DNA from: Luteolibacter sp. SL250
GTDB taxonomy: Bacteria; Verrucomicrobiota; Verrucomicrobiia; Verrucomicrobiales; Akkermansiaceae
Direction of reading: 5' to 3'
DNA: 64,000 nucleotides
Assembly (NCBI RefSeq): GCF_026625605.1
Contig: NZ_CP113054.1
Span: 4,836,001 to 4,900,000 of the forward strand
Each line of letters starts with the position of its first letter. Position 1 is the first letter of the stretch. Both the position numbers and the translations under genes were made by a program. Under the pieces are notes generated by a model. That model was given only the letters and a program-made list of their open reading frames with translations. It was not told the origin of the DNA and ran no database searches. Positions 50,085 to 58,602 of this stretch are shown here, in pieces.

Positions 50085-50975
50085 ATGAACAAGAAACCAA
50101 CGCTTACTTCGCTGCTGGAAGAACTCACCTCGGAGGAAGGTGTGCGCCCGTCCCCTCTCCCCGGCGTTCGGCTGATGCGCTCCACGGAGAACTGGCCGCG
50201 CGTGCCGGTGACCTATGAGCCCGGCATCGTCATCATCGCGCAGGGAATGAAGCGCGGCCACATCGGCGGACAGACCTTCAACTACGGTCCGGGAAACTAC
50301 CTGGTGCTGTCCCTGCCCCTGCCATTCGAGTGCGATACGGAAGGCTCCGTGGAGGAGCCGATGCTGGGTGTGGCCATCAGCGTGAACCCCGCCATCGTCG
50401 CGGAGCTGGTCATGGAGATCCGCAACCTGCCGCCGGTCACGGAGCCGCAGACGCTCGCACTGCGCTCTTACCCGCTCGATGGGGAACTTTCGGACACCGT
50501 GCTGCGCCTGTTGCTCTGCCTGCGGAATGACGATGACATGCGCGTGCTCGGCCCGCAGATCATCCGGGAGGTCATCTACCGTGCGTTGCTGCGGGAGCGC
50601 AGCGGCACCCTGCGTGCGCTGGCCACTCCCCACAGCCACTTCGGCCAGATCCGCCGCGCCCTTTCCCGCATGCACGCGGACTACGCGAAGGCCGTGGACA
50701 TCTCCACCCTGGCGGCGGATGCGGGCATGAGCGTCTCCACCTTCCACAGCCATTTCAAGGCCGTCACGTCCTCCCCTCCCCTGCAGTATCTGAAGAACAT
50801 CCGCCTGCAGAAGGCGCGCATGCTCATGGCGCATGATGGTTTCACCGCCAGCACCGCCGCGCGGGAGGTGGGCTACGAAAGTGCCTCCCAGTTCAGCCGC
50901 GAGTTCAAACGCTACTTCGGCAACACCCCCGCCGCCGTCGCGGAGGAAATGCGCTCGGCGATGATCCGGCTGTAA
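50085..50975 (+). CDS. AraC family regulator with N-terminal cupin-like domain
   Basis: 296 aa. N-terminal effector domain of AraC type I (WPRVPVTYEPGIVIIAQGMKRGHIGG, YLVLSLPLPFECDTEG). C-terminal HTH pair (VDISTLAADAGMSVSTFHSHFKAVTSSPPLQYLKNIRLQKAR and TAAREVGYESASQFSREFKRYFGNTP). It diverges from the two SDR genes across a 125-bp region and probably activates them. A short hairpin CCCGCGA/TCGCGGG at 50997-51024 follows the gene without a U-tract. Confidence 0.92.
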   Translation: MNKKPTLTSLLEELTSEEGVRPSPLPGVRLMRSTENWPRVPVTYEPGIVIIAQGMKRGHIGGQTFNYGPGNYLVLSLPLPFECDTEGSVEEPMLGVAISVNPAIVAELVMEIRNLPPVTEPQTLALRSYPLDGELSDTVLRLLLCLRNDDDMRVLGPQIIREVIYRALLRERSGTLRALATPHSHFGQIRRALSRMHADYAKAVDISTLAADAGMSVSTFHSHFKAVTSSPPLQYLKNIRLQKARMLMAHDGFTASTAAREVGYESASQFSREFKRYFGNTPAAVAEEMRSAMIRL

Positions 50976-51085
50976 GAAGGTCCGCGTGGAGAAGTCCCCG
51001 CGAGAGCCGCTTCATCATCGCGGGCTATCAATGACCAGTCTTTGAATCTTGTCTCCCCTCGGAAGATTTCCTTATCTTGAGGGAG

Positions 51086-52261
51086 ATGAAGAAGTCGATT
51101 CCGCTCATTCTCGCCGCGTTGATTGGTATCGGCGCATATCTGGCGGGGCGGAATTCCTCTACACAGGCGGCCAACGGAGAGGAACGGGAAGATGTGTCGG
51201 ATATCAAAGGGGCGGGCCGCCCCGGTGGCATCGAAAGACGGACCATGACGGAGCAGCGGAGAAGTCCCCGTCCGTCCGGCAGCAACAGACAGGGAACCGC
51301 ACCCGCATCAGACACCATCATCACCCCCGCCGAAGCAGGGAAAGCGCTGGCGCGGCTGCGTCTGGAGGAGAAAAATCTGGAGACGCTTGCGGCGAAGACC
51401 CGCGAAACCATCGCCCTGCTCTGCAAGGCCGGCTATTCACGAGAAGCGTGGGAACTGATCGATGGGGAACCGGGAATGGTCCGTGAGGCATCCCTGCAGG
51501 GTTTCTTCCATGATGCCGCGCTGCCAAAGGCGGAGCTGATGCAACTGCTGGATGGCCTGGAAAAGAAAGACCGTGCGATGGGACTGTCCGGCTACTGGAA
51601 CCGCCTCGCGCCGGAAGAGTTCTCCCGGCTGGACCTCTCCGAATTCGCGATCCGCAGCCCGGATGAGCGGGCCGCCCTCCGGCAAACCTTCCAGAGGATG
51701 ACGGCGAATGCGTATGATCCCGGACACCCGGAACTTGGAAAAGGGGTAAGGCAGGATTTGCTGAATCTGGCCGCGGCGCAGGTCAACAGCGGAGTGCTGG
51801 TCTATGAAGACGTCGGGAAAATGCTCAAGCAGGATCCTTCCAAGGATGGCTTCGCCTACTGGGACGCGCTGTCACGGGTGGATCCAACTTTCCGTCAGGG
51901 CCAGGATAGCCTGAAAGGGACGGATGCCGAGGTCATCCGTGCCATGACCATCCAGGATCCGGAGCGCACGCTCGACATGACATTGGTCATGGGCACCCCG
52001 GCACGGGGCAAGGGCTACGTGGCGTTGGAAAAATGGCTTACCATGGACTTCCGTGCTGCCGAGACATGGTACCACCGCAACAGCAACCAGACGGACGCGG
52101 ACAGCTCCGCCGTCGCCTTTATGCGGGCCTGCAGGGCGCTCGGCAGGTATCAGGAAGCACTGGATTGGTATGCCAGGATCGAGAAGGAAAGCTGGCGTAC
52201 CGGGGTGGGTGGAGAAATGCGTGCCATCGAAAGGAAACGCCAGGCGGATGCGGGGAACTGA
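51086..52261 (+). CDS. Hypothetical secreted helical protein
   Basis: 391 aa from ATG 51086; a TTG three codons upstream (51077) is also possible. A membrane-anchoring hydrophobic start (KKSIPLILAALIGIGAYLAG) is followed by a low-complexity, Arg/Ser-rich linker and a ~300-residue alpha-helical region (TPAEAGKALARLRLEEKNLETLAAKTRETIALLCKAGYSREAWELIDG ... ALDWYARIEKESWRTG). The repeated helical pairs resemble TPR-like repeats, but no consensus is kept. Function unknown; no neighbour gives a hint. Confidence 0.7.
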   Translation: MKKSIPLILAALIGIGAYLAGRNSSTQAANGEEREDVSDIKGAGRPGGIERRTMTEQRRSPRPSGSNRQGTAPASDTIITPAEAGKALARLRLEEKNLETLAAKTRETIALLCKAGYSREAWELIDGEPGMVREASLQGFFHDAALPKAELMQLLDGLEKKDRAMGLSGYWNRLAPEEFSRLDLSEFAIRSPDERAALRQTFQRMTANAYDPGHPELGKGVRQDLLNLAAAQVNSGVLVYEDVGKMLKQDPSKDGFAYWDALSRVDPTFRQGQDSLKGTDAEVIRAMTIQDPERTLDMTLVMGTPARGKGYVALEKWLTMDFRAAETWYHRNSNQTDADSSAVAFMRACRALGRYQEALDWYARIEKESWRTGVGGEMRAIERKRQADAGN

Positions 52262-52359
52262 AGCGGGGGGATGAAAAATTCCATCCCCTCATCTTCCCAT
52301 CATGTTCGTGGTCCAGGGTCTGGCATCGGTAACGAAACAACCAACACCGACCCGAACCT

Positions 52360-52830
52360 ATGAAAACAATCCTGATTCACAGCCTCATCGCCCTTTCCCT
52401 CTCCGCCTTTTCCTCCGCGGATGATGACATCTCCCTCAACCAGTGCCCACCCGCCGTGCAGGACATGATCCAGAAAAACCTCCGCAGCGGAAAGCTGGAT
52501 GACATCGAGAGGAAACACTACGGCAACCGCAGCATCTACGTGGCGGAGATTGATCTTCCCGGCCGCGATGATGACAACGACCTGGAGCTCCACATCGCGG
52601 AGGACGGCGGGATGCTGAAGCTCATCGAGGACATCAATGTGAAGGACACTCCTTCCGCCGTGACGGACGCCCTGCGGAGCTTCGGCGGAAAGGTCGATGA
52701 CATCGACCGCGTGGAGGTGGACGGCCAGGTGACCTACCATGCCGAGATCGACCGCGAGAACGACCATGATCTGGATGTGGTGGTGGCAGCCGATGGGAAG
52801 ATCATCCGGGAAACCCGCGACGACGATTGA
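52360..52830 (+). CDS. Secreted PepSY-like domain protein
   Basis: 156 aa with a signal peptide (MKTILIHSLIALSLSAFSSA). The mature part contains two PepSY-like repeats (CPPAVQDMIQKNLRSGKLDDIERKHYGNRSIYVAEI and TPSAVTDALRSFGGKVDDIDRVEVDGQVTYHAEID). PepSY domains inhibit peptidases or sense envelope state. The next two genes encode a two-component system, an arrangement seen for envelope-stress sensing; this protein may be its target or a co-sensor. A 12-bp hairpin follows the gene. Confidence 0.85.
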   Translation: MKTILIHSLIALSLSAFSSADDDISLNQCPPAVQDMIQKNLRSGKLDDIERKHYGNRSIYVAEIDLPGRDDDNDLELHIAEDGGMLKLIEDINVKDTPSAVTDALRSFGGKVDDIDRVEVDGQVTYHAEIDRENDHDLDVVVAADGKIIRETRDDD

Positions 52831-52843
52831 TCACCCTTCGAAC

Positions 52844-52878
52844 CCCGCCGGAGGAGGACTGGCACATCCTCCGGCGGG
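52844..52878 (+). promoter_or_regulatory. 12-bp hairpin between the PepSY gene and the response regulator
   Basis: CCCGCCGGAGGA (52844-52855) pairs perfectly with TCCTCCGGCGGG (52867-52878) over an 11-nt loop. No U-tract, so not a standard terminator. Its 3' arm includes GGCGGG, which would be the ribosome-binding site for the alternative start of the regulator at 52883. It could attenuate or control translation between the genes. Confidence 0.55.
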
Positions 52879-52894
52879 ATGTATGCTCACCCGC

Positions 52895-53572
52895 ATGAAA
52901 CTGCTCGTCATCGAGGACTCGCTCCGCCTGCGGACGACGCTCGGCCGCGCGCTCACGAAGCTGGGGCACGCGGTCGATCTGGCGGCGGACGGCGGCGAGG
53001 GCGATGTGATGGGCCGCACGACCCGCTATGACGCCATCGTCCTGGACCGCATGATGCCGGTGAAGGACGGCATCGACGTGCTTCGCGGCTGGCGCGCGGA
53101 CGGGATCGACACTCCGGTCCTCCTGCTCACAGCGCTGGGGGAGGTGGAGGACAAGCTGGCCGGCTTTGGCGTCGGAGCGGATGATTATCTGACAAAGCCT
53201 TTCGCGCTCGCGGAGCTGGTCGTGCGGCTGGAGGCGATCGGCCGCCGCCGCCACCACGCGCAGGCATCCCCCATGACCACCGTTGGCCCGCTGGCCATCG
53301 ACCTGACCGCGAAGACGGTGGCGCGTGACGGCGCGGACATCCCGCTCACCGCTCGCGAATTTTCCCTGCTGGAGCTGCTGGCGCGCCGCCCGGGACAGAT
53401 TCACAGCCGCGCCCAGATCGAGGAGCGCCTTTACTCTGAGACGGACGGCCCGCTCAGCAATGCGGTGGATGCCGCCGTCTATTCCCTGCGGAAAAAAATC
53501 TGCCCACCCGGTACCGCCCCGCTCATTCATACCCGGCGCGGGCTGGGCTACGTCCTGGAAGCCGCGCCATGA
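52895..53572 (+). CDS. OmpR family response regulator
   Basis: 225 aa from ATG 52895 (MKLLVIEDS); a start at 52883 would add four residues and has a better ribosome-binding site. Receiver domain with phospho-acceptor Asp51 (VLDRMMPVKDG), switch Thr in LLTALGE and Lys101 (DYLTKPF). C-terminal winged helix (TAREFSLLELLARRPGQIHSR ... IHTRRGLGYVLEAAP). Its stop overlaps the histidine-kinase start (ATGA). Confidence 0.93.
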   Translation: MKLLVIEDSLRLRTTLGRALTKLGHAVDLAADGGEGDVMGRTTRYDAIVLDRMMPVKDGIDVLRGWRADGIDTPVLLLTALGEVEDKLAGFGVGADDYLTKPFALAELVVRLEAIGRRRHHAQASPMTTVGPLAIDLTAKTVARDGADIPLTAREFSLLELLARRPGQIHSRAQIEERLYSETDGPLSNAVDAAVYSLRKKICPPGTAPLIHTRRGLGYVLEAAP

Positions 53573-54921
53573 CTTCCATCCGCCGCCGCCTCTCCCTGCC
53601 TCTGGGCATAGCCATCGCCCTGCTGTTCCTGTTTGCAGGTGCGGGCGTGACCATCTCCATGCGGCATGCGCTCCACTCCCGGCTGGACGACAGCCTGGAC
53701 GCCCGGGCGCGCACGCTCGCCGCCGCCGCGGAGATCGATGATGACGAATTCGAGTTCGATTCCTCCGTGAAGGATCTGGTGGATTTCAGAAAGGGGCGTG
53801 ACTACTACGCCGTCCGTAGATTGTCCGGAGGGACGCCGGTGGAAACGTCCGACGCCGCCGCGGAGATCGGAACGCTTCCATCTCCCGGTGAAGACGCGCC
53901 GCTTTCCGTTGACTCCACACTGGATGGAAAGCCCGCGCGCTTCCACCTGCTCCGGTTCACCCCGAAGGACGACGACGAGCGCCGTTTCCGCGATCTCTAC
54001 CTCGTCATCGGCACGCCCACGGCGGATCTCGATGCCCAGCTCGGCCTGCTGCGTGCCATCATGCTGGGGGCCGGGGCGCTGGCCATCCTCGCCACCGTCG
54101 TCATCGTCGGCTATGCCGTGCGTGGTGGATTGAAACCACTGGCCGCACTGACCGACGAGCTGGCCACCCTCCAGCCTGACCAGCTCGGGCGGCGGCTGGA
54201 GACGTCCCGCCTCCCCACCGAGCTGAAGCCGGTGGGCCACAGCCTCAACGAGTGGCTCCAGCGGCTGGAGGCCTCCTTCGAGCGCGAGCGCCGTTTCAGC
54301 AGCCATGCCGCCCATGAACTGCGCACCCCACTGGCGGAACTGCGGGCGATGGCGGAGCTGGGCGCGATGTTCCCGGACGAGGCCACGCCGGAGCGCTTCC
54401 ACGAAGTGCTGGCCGTGAGTGACGAGCTTTCCTCCCTGCTGGAGCGGCTTTCCCTGCTCTCCCGCACGGAGGCCGGACGCCAGCCTGTCTCCAATGAACC
54501 GGTGGACCTGCGCGCGGCGGTTGATCTTGCCGTGGAGCGTGTCTCGCGGCAGGCGGAGGAGCGCGGCATCCGCTTCACCGCAGCGGTTGATGGGGCGCCC
54601 TTCACCAGCGACCCGGTGCTGTGGGCCACCATCCTGCAAAATCTCATCGGAAATGCGGCTGCCCACTCGCCGGTGGGATCAGGGGTGGAGATCACCGCTG
54701 GCCCAGGAAATGTCACCGTCTCAAACCCCGCACCGGATCTCACGCAGGCGGATGTGGATCTGCTGTTCGAGCGGTTCTGGAGAAAGGACGCGGCGCACAG
54801 CGGCACGGAGCATTCCGGATTGGGGCTGTCCATCGTCCAGGCCACCGCGAAGGCACTGGGCGGGGAATGCTCCGCAGAGCTGTCTGCCGGAGGCGTCCTG
54901 ACGATCAGCGTGAGTATGTAG
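53569..54921 (+). CDS. Sensor histidine kinase
   Basis: 450 aa. TM helix 1 (LPLGIAIALLFLFAGAGVTI), extracytoplasmic sensor of ~130 residues, TM helix 2 (LGAGALAILATVVIVGYAVRG) and a HAMP-like linker. HisKA phospho-acceptor is His249 in HAAHELRTPLAEL. HATPase with N box NLIGNAAAHSP and G-rich GLGLSIVQATAKA. QseC/EnvZ-type topology with a partner OmpR regulator upstream. The signal may involve the PepSY protein encoded two genes before. Confidence 0.93.
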   Translation: MTSIRRRLSLPLGIAIALLFLFAGAGVTISMRHALHSRLDDSLDARARTLAAAAEIDDDEFEFDSSVKDLVDFRKGRDYYAVRRLSGGTPVETSDAAAEIGTLPSPGEDAPLSVDSTLDGKPARFHLLRFTPKDDDERRFRDLYLVIGTPTADLDAQLGLLRAIMLGAGALAILATVVIVGYAVRGGLKPLAALTDELATLQPDQLGRRLETSRLPTELKPVGHSLNEWLQRLEASFERERRFSSHAAHELRTPLAELRAMAELGAMFPDEATPERFHEVLAVSDELSSLLERLSLLSRTEAGRQPVSNEPVDLRAAVDLAVERVSRQAEERGIRFTAAVDGAPFTSDPVLWATILQNLIGNAAAHSPVGSGVEITAGPGNVTVSNPAPDLTQADVDLLFERFWRKDAAHSGTEHSGLGLSIVQATAKALGGECSAELSAGGVLTISVSM

Positions 54922-54933
54922 CTGAGATGTGAA

Positions 54934-54959
54934 GTAGCGGCATGGCTGCGCCATGACGG
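54934..54959 (+). repeat. 3'-end hairpin of GTAGCG family (copy F)
   Basis: GTAGCGGCATGGCTGCGCCA... on the plus strand, 12 bp past the histidine-kinase stop and in its sense orientation. CATGGC pairs perfectly with GCCATG around TGC. The stem differs from other copies, but the GTAGCG start and final CGG are kept. It faces copy C from the opposite gene in the same convergent gap. Confidence 0.5.
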
Positions 54960-55041
54960 TTGGACGCACGGCCATCACGTCACCTACCATGAAGCGGAAA
55001 GCATCCACGGATAAAGACACTTCGGGGCAAGGGCGGATCCA

Positions 55042-55071
55042 CCCAGCCGAACCTCTCACGAGGTTCGCTAC
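55042..55071 (-). repeat. 3'-end hairpin of GTAGCG family (copy C)
   Basis: On the minus strand: GTAGCGAACCTCGTGAGAGG, then TTCGGCTGGG. CGAACCTC pairs perfectly with GAGGTTCG around GTGA. It lies 5 bp past the stop codon of the gene at 55077-55583, in the sense orientation. Best-preserved member of the family here. Confidence 0.75.
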
Positions 55072-55076
55072 GCCAA

Positions 55077-55583
55077 TCACTTCGCCGGATAAGGCGAGGC
55101 GGCCAGAGCCTTGAACTCGGCCTTCACCTTGCCCGCCGCATCCTTCGGGGCGTTCAGGCGGATGAATACATTCCCCTGCGGGCCGGGCACGATGGCTGCC
55201 AGCGTGACGTGGTTCTCCAGCGGCACCGGCTCAGGGCGCATGGTCGATCCTTTGTAGGTGCCGGTAATGGTGGCGATGACGATTTCCTTCTCCCCCGCCT
55301 TCACGGTTTCCTTCTCCAGCGTCGGAGCCGGCTCCGGAGCGAACTGGCCCTGCCAGCGCGCGAGGTTCGCTTCCACGCTGCCACCCTGTCCGCCGGGGAA
55401 GTGGTAGAAGATCGCCTCGAGCTTCGGCTCGCCTTCCTTCACCAGGCTGCCCGCGCTCATCGGCCGAGCTTCTTCGGCGGCTTTCCAGCCATCGGCGGCC
55501 TTGAATTTCAGGCCGGCGACTTCGATCTCGGCGGCATACAGCGGGGCGACCAGGGCGGAAAGGATGGCAAGATGACGGATCAT
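55077..55583 (-). CDS. Hypothetical secreted protein
   Basis: 168 aa with a signal peptide (MIRHLAILSALVAPLYAAE). The mature domain of ~150 residues is of mixed alpha/beta pattern (FYHFPGGQGGSVEANLARWQGQF; ITGTYKGSTMRPEPVPLENHVTLAAIV). It matches PsbP/DUF-like secreted families only loosely; I cannot name one. Convergent with the histidine-kinase gene, and probably monocistronic since both flanks have hairpins. Confidence 0.7.
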   Translation of the reverse strand: MIRHLAILSALVAPLYAAEIEVAGLKFKAADGWKAAEEARPMSAGSLVKEGEPKLEAIFYHFPGGQGGSVEANLARWQGQFAPEPAPTLEKETVKAGEKEIVIATITGTYKGSTMRPEPVPLENHVTLAAIVPGPQGNVFIRLNAPKDAAGKVKAEFKALAASPYPAK

Positions 55584-55623
55584 GATGGGATACCTCTACG
55601 GCAATGCTCGGGAAAGTATAGCA

Positions 55624-55647
55624 GGGAATCTCCGTGCTCTTCGCTAC
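55624..55647 (-). repeat. Diverged 3'-end hairpin of GTAGCG family (copy E)
   Basis: Minus strand GTAGCGAAGAGCACGGAGAT, ending TCCC. Located 25 bp past the stop of the small gene at 55673-55900, in its sense orientation. Pairing is poor, so membership rests on the GTAGCGAAG start and position. Confidence 0.4.
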
Positions 55648-55672
55648 TCCTCGACCGTCTTCTCGAAGCGGC

Positions 55673-55900
55673 TTAAAGCCCTCTGAAAGCCGAGGCACTC
55701 TGGTGGCATCTGCAATCGGTCGCCCATATTTGGGCAGCGGGCTCCGTCACCGTGATGGGGAACCCGCAGGTCACGCAGGTCTGATCAACGGGGAATCCAG
55801 CCTGATACTCATGGAGCGCAATCAAGACGCGGTTCTCCTTATCCGAAAAACGAGGATCCGGGGTTTTGATTTCCTTCAAAATTTCCGCGCGGTCTTTCAT
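55673..55900 (-). CDS. Small zinc-finger-like hypothetical protein
   Basis: 75 aa. An N-terminal amphipathic helix (MKDRAEILKEIK) precedes a Cys-rich C-terminal half with CVTC and CRCH (TCVTCGFPITVTEPAAQIWATDCRCH), a likely zinc-binding pair. No family that I recognise. It lies between the HAD gene and the 55077 gene, all on the minus strand. A 17-nt direct repeat (55874 and 55944) links its 5' end with the HAD 3' end. Confidence 0.55.
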   Translation of the reverse strand: MKDRAEILKEIKTPDPRFSDKENRVLIALHEYQAGFPVDQTCVTCGFPITVTEPAAQIWATDCRCHQSASAFRGL

Positions 55901-55935
55901 GATGTCAGAACTTCAGCACAAGGGTCTGAGCCCAT

Positions 55936-56646
55936 CTATTTCTCTTCAAAATTTCCGCGCCCGATCGCATCGAGCACCTCCGCCAACCCACCCAGGTCCT
56001 CGCAGAACCACCGGGCTTCGGGATGATGTTTCCTCACCAGCACCGCCTCCAGCCCCGCTGCGCTCGCACCACCGACGTCCGCCACCCACCTGTCCCCGAT
56101 CATCACGATCCTCACATCGTCCCTCGCGTGTTGCCGCACCATCCGGAAGGCGGAAGGGTGCGGCTTCTCGACACCAGTGAGGCCGGAGGTGAAAATGATC
56201 TCGAAATGGGGCGTCAGGCCGAGCGCCGCCACCAGATCCGCCAACTCCGGCACGTGGTTGGAGAGGATCACATGCCGCCAACCGGCTGCCGAAAGACGTT
56301 CGAGGGCAGGCACGACATCGGCGAAGACCTCCCATCCGGTAGGTTCGCAATAGATCGCCTTCACCCGGTCTGCCGCGCGGACCGCCGCCTCGTGCGCCAG
56401 CCCTGCGCCGCTCTCCAACGCGGTGATGAAAAGCAGTTCGAGCCGTGCCCACCATGCCTCCGCAGCTTCATCCACGCGGACGGTCTCCGGCAGATGCCAT
56501 GGGAATCCTTCGCGCAGGTAGGGCTTCAGCGCGGCGGCATCCACCGCCACGCCTTCCGTCGCCGCCGCCTGGGCCAGGGCACCGCTCCACCGGCCATCCC
56601 GGCGGGCGAGCGTGTCATCGAAGTCCCAGATCAGGTAACCGGCCAT
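55936..56646 (-). CDS. HAD family hydrolase
   Basis: 236 aa phosphatase-like protein. Motif I WDFDDTLARRDG with nucleophile Asp and acid Asp; motif II VILSNH; motif III TGVEKPHPSAF; motif IV MIGDRWVADVGGASAAG. A helical cap sits between motifs I and II. Substrate is not predictable; sugar phosphate or phosphoglycolate-like compounds are usual. The coding sequence ends inside a direct repeat also present 70 bp downstream. Confidence 0.9.
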   Translation of the reverse strand: MAGYLIWDFDDTLARRDGRWSGALAQAAATEGVAVDAAALKPYLREGFPWHLPETVRVDEAAEAWWARLELLFITALESGAGLAHEAAVRAADRVKAIYCEPTGWEVFADVVPALERLSAAGWRHVILSNHVPELADLVAALGLTPHFEIIFTSGLTGVEKPHPSAFRMVRQHARDDVRIVMIGDRWVADVGGASAAGLEAVLVRKHHPEARWFCEDLGGLAEVLDAIGRGNFEEK

Positions 56647-56689
56647 GGTGTTATCCGGAAAATATTCCTTTCCGTCCGGCAGGCCAAGC

Positions 56690-57133
56690 TCACGGCAGTG
56701 GTCCTATAACCTGTATCCCCTGACTGGAGCGGTTCGACTCGATCCGGTATAGCCTGTCCGCCAGCTTGGTGAGGCGGCGCGGGCGGTCCACCTCCTTCAC
56801 TCCAGGAAACGGGACGTAGTAGGTGCCCACCAGCGAGTTCACATAGAAAATCATCGCCTCCGGCCGCTCCCTCGGGCCGATCAACGAGGCCGTCACCCCT
56901 TCCTTCATGGCAGGCAAGGACCTCAGCTCCGGGGTAAGTGCAAGGAACGCGGGTTCATCCTGAACCGCAGCCATGCTGTAGTCGTCGTCCGAAAGGTCGG
57001 CGGCGGCTACCGGAAGCTTGATGCGATCCACTTCCGTGACCAATTCCACGGGAGGGCCGCCGCCCGCCCCTTTCGGAGGAGAGCACCCGATGCAGGCAAA
57101 CGTGAAAGCGAAGGCAGCGACGAGTGATTTCAT
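56690..57133 (-). CDS. Hypothetical lipoprotein
   Basis: 147 aa from ATG 57133, which shares one base with the serS stop (TGATG), so translation is coupled. The N-terminus (MKSLVAAFAFTFACIGCSPPKG) is a type II signal peptide with the lipobox-like CIGC. The remaining domain has no recognised family (LVTEVDRIKLPVAAADLSDDDYSM; MIFYVNSLVGTYYVPFPGVKEVDRP). Function unknown. Confidence 0.72.
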   Translation of the reverse strand: MKSLVAAFAFTFACIGCSPPKGAGGGPPVELVTEVDRIKLPVAAADLSDDDYSMAAVQDEPAFLALTPELRSLPAMKEGVTASLIGPRERPEAMIFYVNSLVGTYYVPFPGVKEVDRPRRLTKLADRLYRIESNRSSQGIQVIGPLP

Positions 57134-58413
57134 CACCCGATGCTCTCCGCGCCGAAGTAGGGCACCAGCGCTTCTGGGATGCGGATGGAGCCGTCCGGCT
57201 GCTGGTACTGCTCCAGCAGCGCCACGTAGAGCCGTGGCAGGGCGGTGCCGGAGCCGTTGAGCGTGTGCGGGAAGCGGTTCTTGCCCTCGCCGTCCTTGAA
57301 ACGGAGCTTCATCCGGCGGGCCTGGTAGTCGGTGAAGCAGGAGCAGCTCGAAACCTCCAGATACTTGCCGTGGCCGGGTGCCCAGACCTCGATGTCGTAA
57401 GTCTTGGCCGAGGAAAATCCGATGTCGCCGGTGCAGAGTTCGATCACACGGTAGTGCAGGCCCAGCTTCTGGAGAATCGACTCCGCGTGGCCGGTGAGGT
57501 CTTCCAGCACCTCGAAGCCCTTGTCCGGATGGACGATCTGGACCAGCTCCACCTTGTCGAACTGGTGCATGCGGATGATGCCCTTGTTGTCGCGCCCGGC
57601 GGAACCCGCCTCACGGCGGAAACACGGGGTGTAGGCGACCATTCGCACCGGCAGATCGCTTTCCGCCAGGATAGTGTCGCGGACCAGGTTGGTCACGGGC
57701 ACCTCCGCGGTCGGCGCGAGGAACAGGTTGTTGATGCCGTCCTCACCGGCGTCCGTGCCGTACATGTCGTCCTCGAATTTCGGGAGCTGGCCGGTGCCTT
57801 CCATGCACTCGCGTTTCACCAGGTGGGGGACATTGACCTCCTCATAGCCGTTCGCGGCCTGGGTATCCAAAAGGAAGTTGATGAGCGCGCGCTCCAGCTT
57901 CGCACCCTTGCCGCGATAAACGACAAAGCCGGATCCGGCGACGCGGATGCCGTCCTCCCAGTTGACCAGCTTGTGGGCCAGCGCCAGCTCGACGTGGTCC
58001 TTCGGCTCCGTGAGTTCCGGCTTCGTGCCCCATTCGCGGACGATCGGGTTGGCGCTTTCATCTTCACCCACCGGGCAGGCGTCGTGAGTCAGGTTCGGGA
58101 TGTTGAGCAGGAGTTCCTGCTGCTTCGCGGTGGCGGTTTCCGCCTCGGCGTCCAGCTCGACGATCTTCTCGTTGATGCCGCGCACCTCCGCCTCCAGCTC
58201 GGAGCTGTCCAGCCCCTGCGCCTTCATCCCGCCAATGTTCTTGGAAATCGACTTCCGGGAGCCTTGGAACGCCTGTTTGGTGGTTTCGGCGGCGCGACGG
58301 GTTTCGTCGCAGGCGAGGACCTCATCGACCAGTTTCCAGTGGTCGCCGCCCCGTGCTTTGAGGCGTTCTTTGACGAGGTCGGGATTTTCGCGGATGACGC
58401 GGATATCGAGCAT
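57133..58413 (-). CDS. serS: Serine--tRNA ligase
   Basis: 426 aa class II synthetase. N-terminal tRNA-binding coiled coil (LDIRVIRENPDLVKERLKARG ... ETTKQAFQGSRKSISKNIGGM). Motif 2 is TPCFRREAGSAGRDNKGIIR; motif 3 region is VWAPGHGKYLEVSSCSCFTD and LNGSGTALPRLYVALLEQYQ. Start at 58413 (MLDIRVI) chosen because it begins the conserved helix; the upstream open frame encodes non-conserved sequence. It charges both tRNA-Ser and tRNA-Sec. A coupled lipoprotein gene follows. Confidence 0.97.
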   Translation of the reverse strand: MLDIRVIRENPDLVKERLKARGGDHWKLVDEVLACDETRRAAETTKQAFQGSRKSISKNIGGMKAQGLDSSELEAEVRGINEKIVELDAEAETATAKQQELLLNIPNLTHDACPVGEDESANPIVREWGTKPELTEPKDHVELALAHKLVNWEDGIRVAGSGFVVYRGKGAKLERALINFLLDTQAANGYEEVNVPHLVKRECMEGTGQLPKFEDDMYGTDAGEDGINNLFLAPTAEVPVTNLVRDTILAESDLPVRMVAYTPCFRREAGSAGRDNKGIIRMHQFDKVELVQIVHPDKGFEVLEDLTGHAESILQKLGLHYRVIELCTGDIGFSSAKTYDIEVWAPGHGKYLEVSSCSCFTDYQARRMKLRFKDGEGKNRFPHTLNGSGTALPRLYVALLEQYQQPDGSIRIPEALVPYFGAESIG

Positions 58414-58602
58414 GGCGGGGTGAGTCTTGCGGGCCGTCGGTGCGCGTTCAAGAGAAAGCTCGGCGGGAGAGATGAGCACCGCCGGCATCCCCCGTCCGGA
58501 AAACCGCGTGAAATCCGGGAAAATACCCCTTCCGTGTGATGAAATTCCTGATATTTATGTCAGATTTTGGCCTGTCGTGACGTATGTTCGGGCACACACA
58601 CG

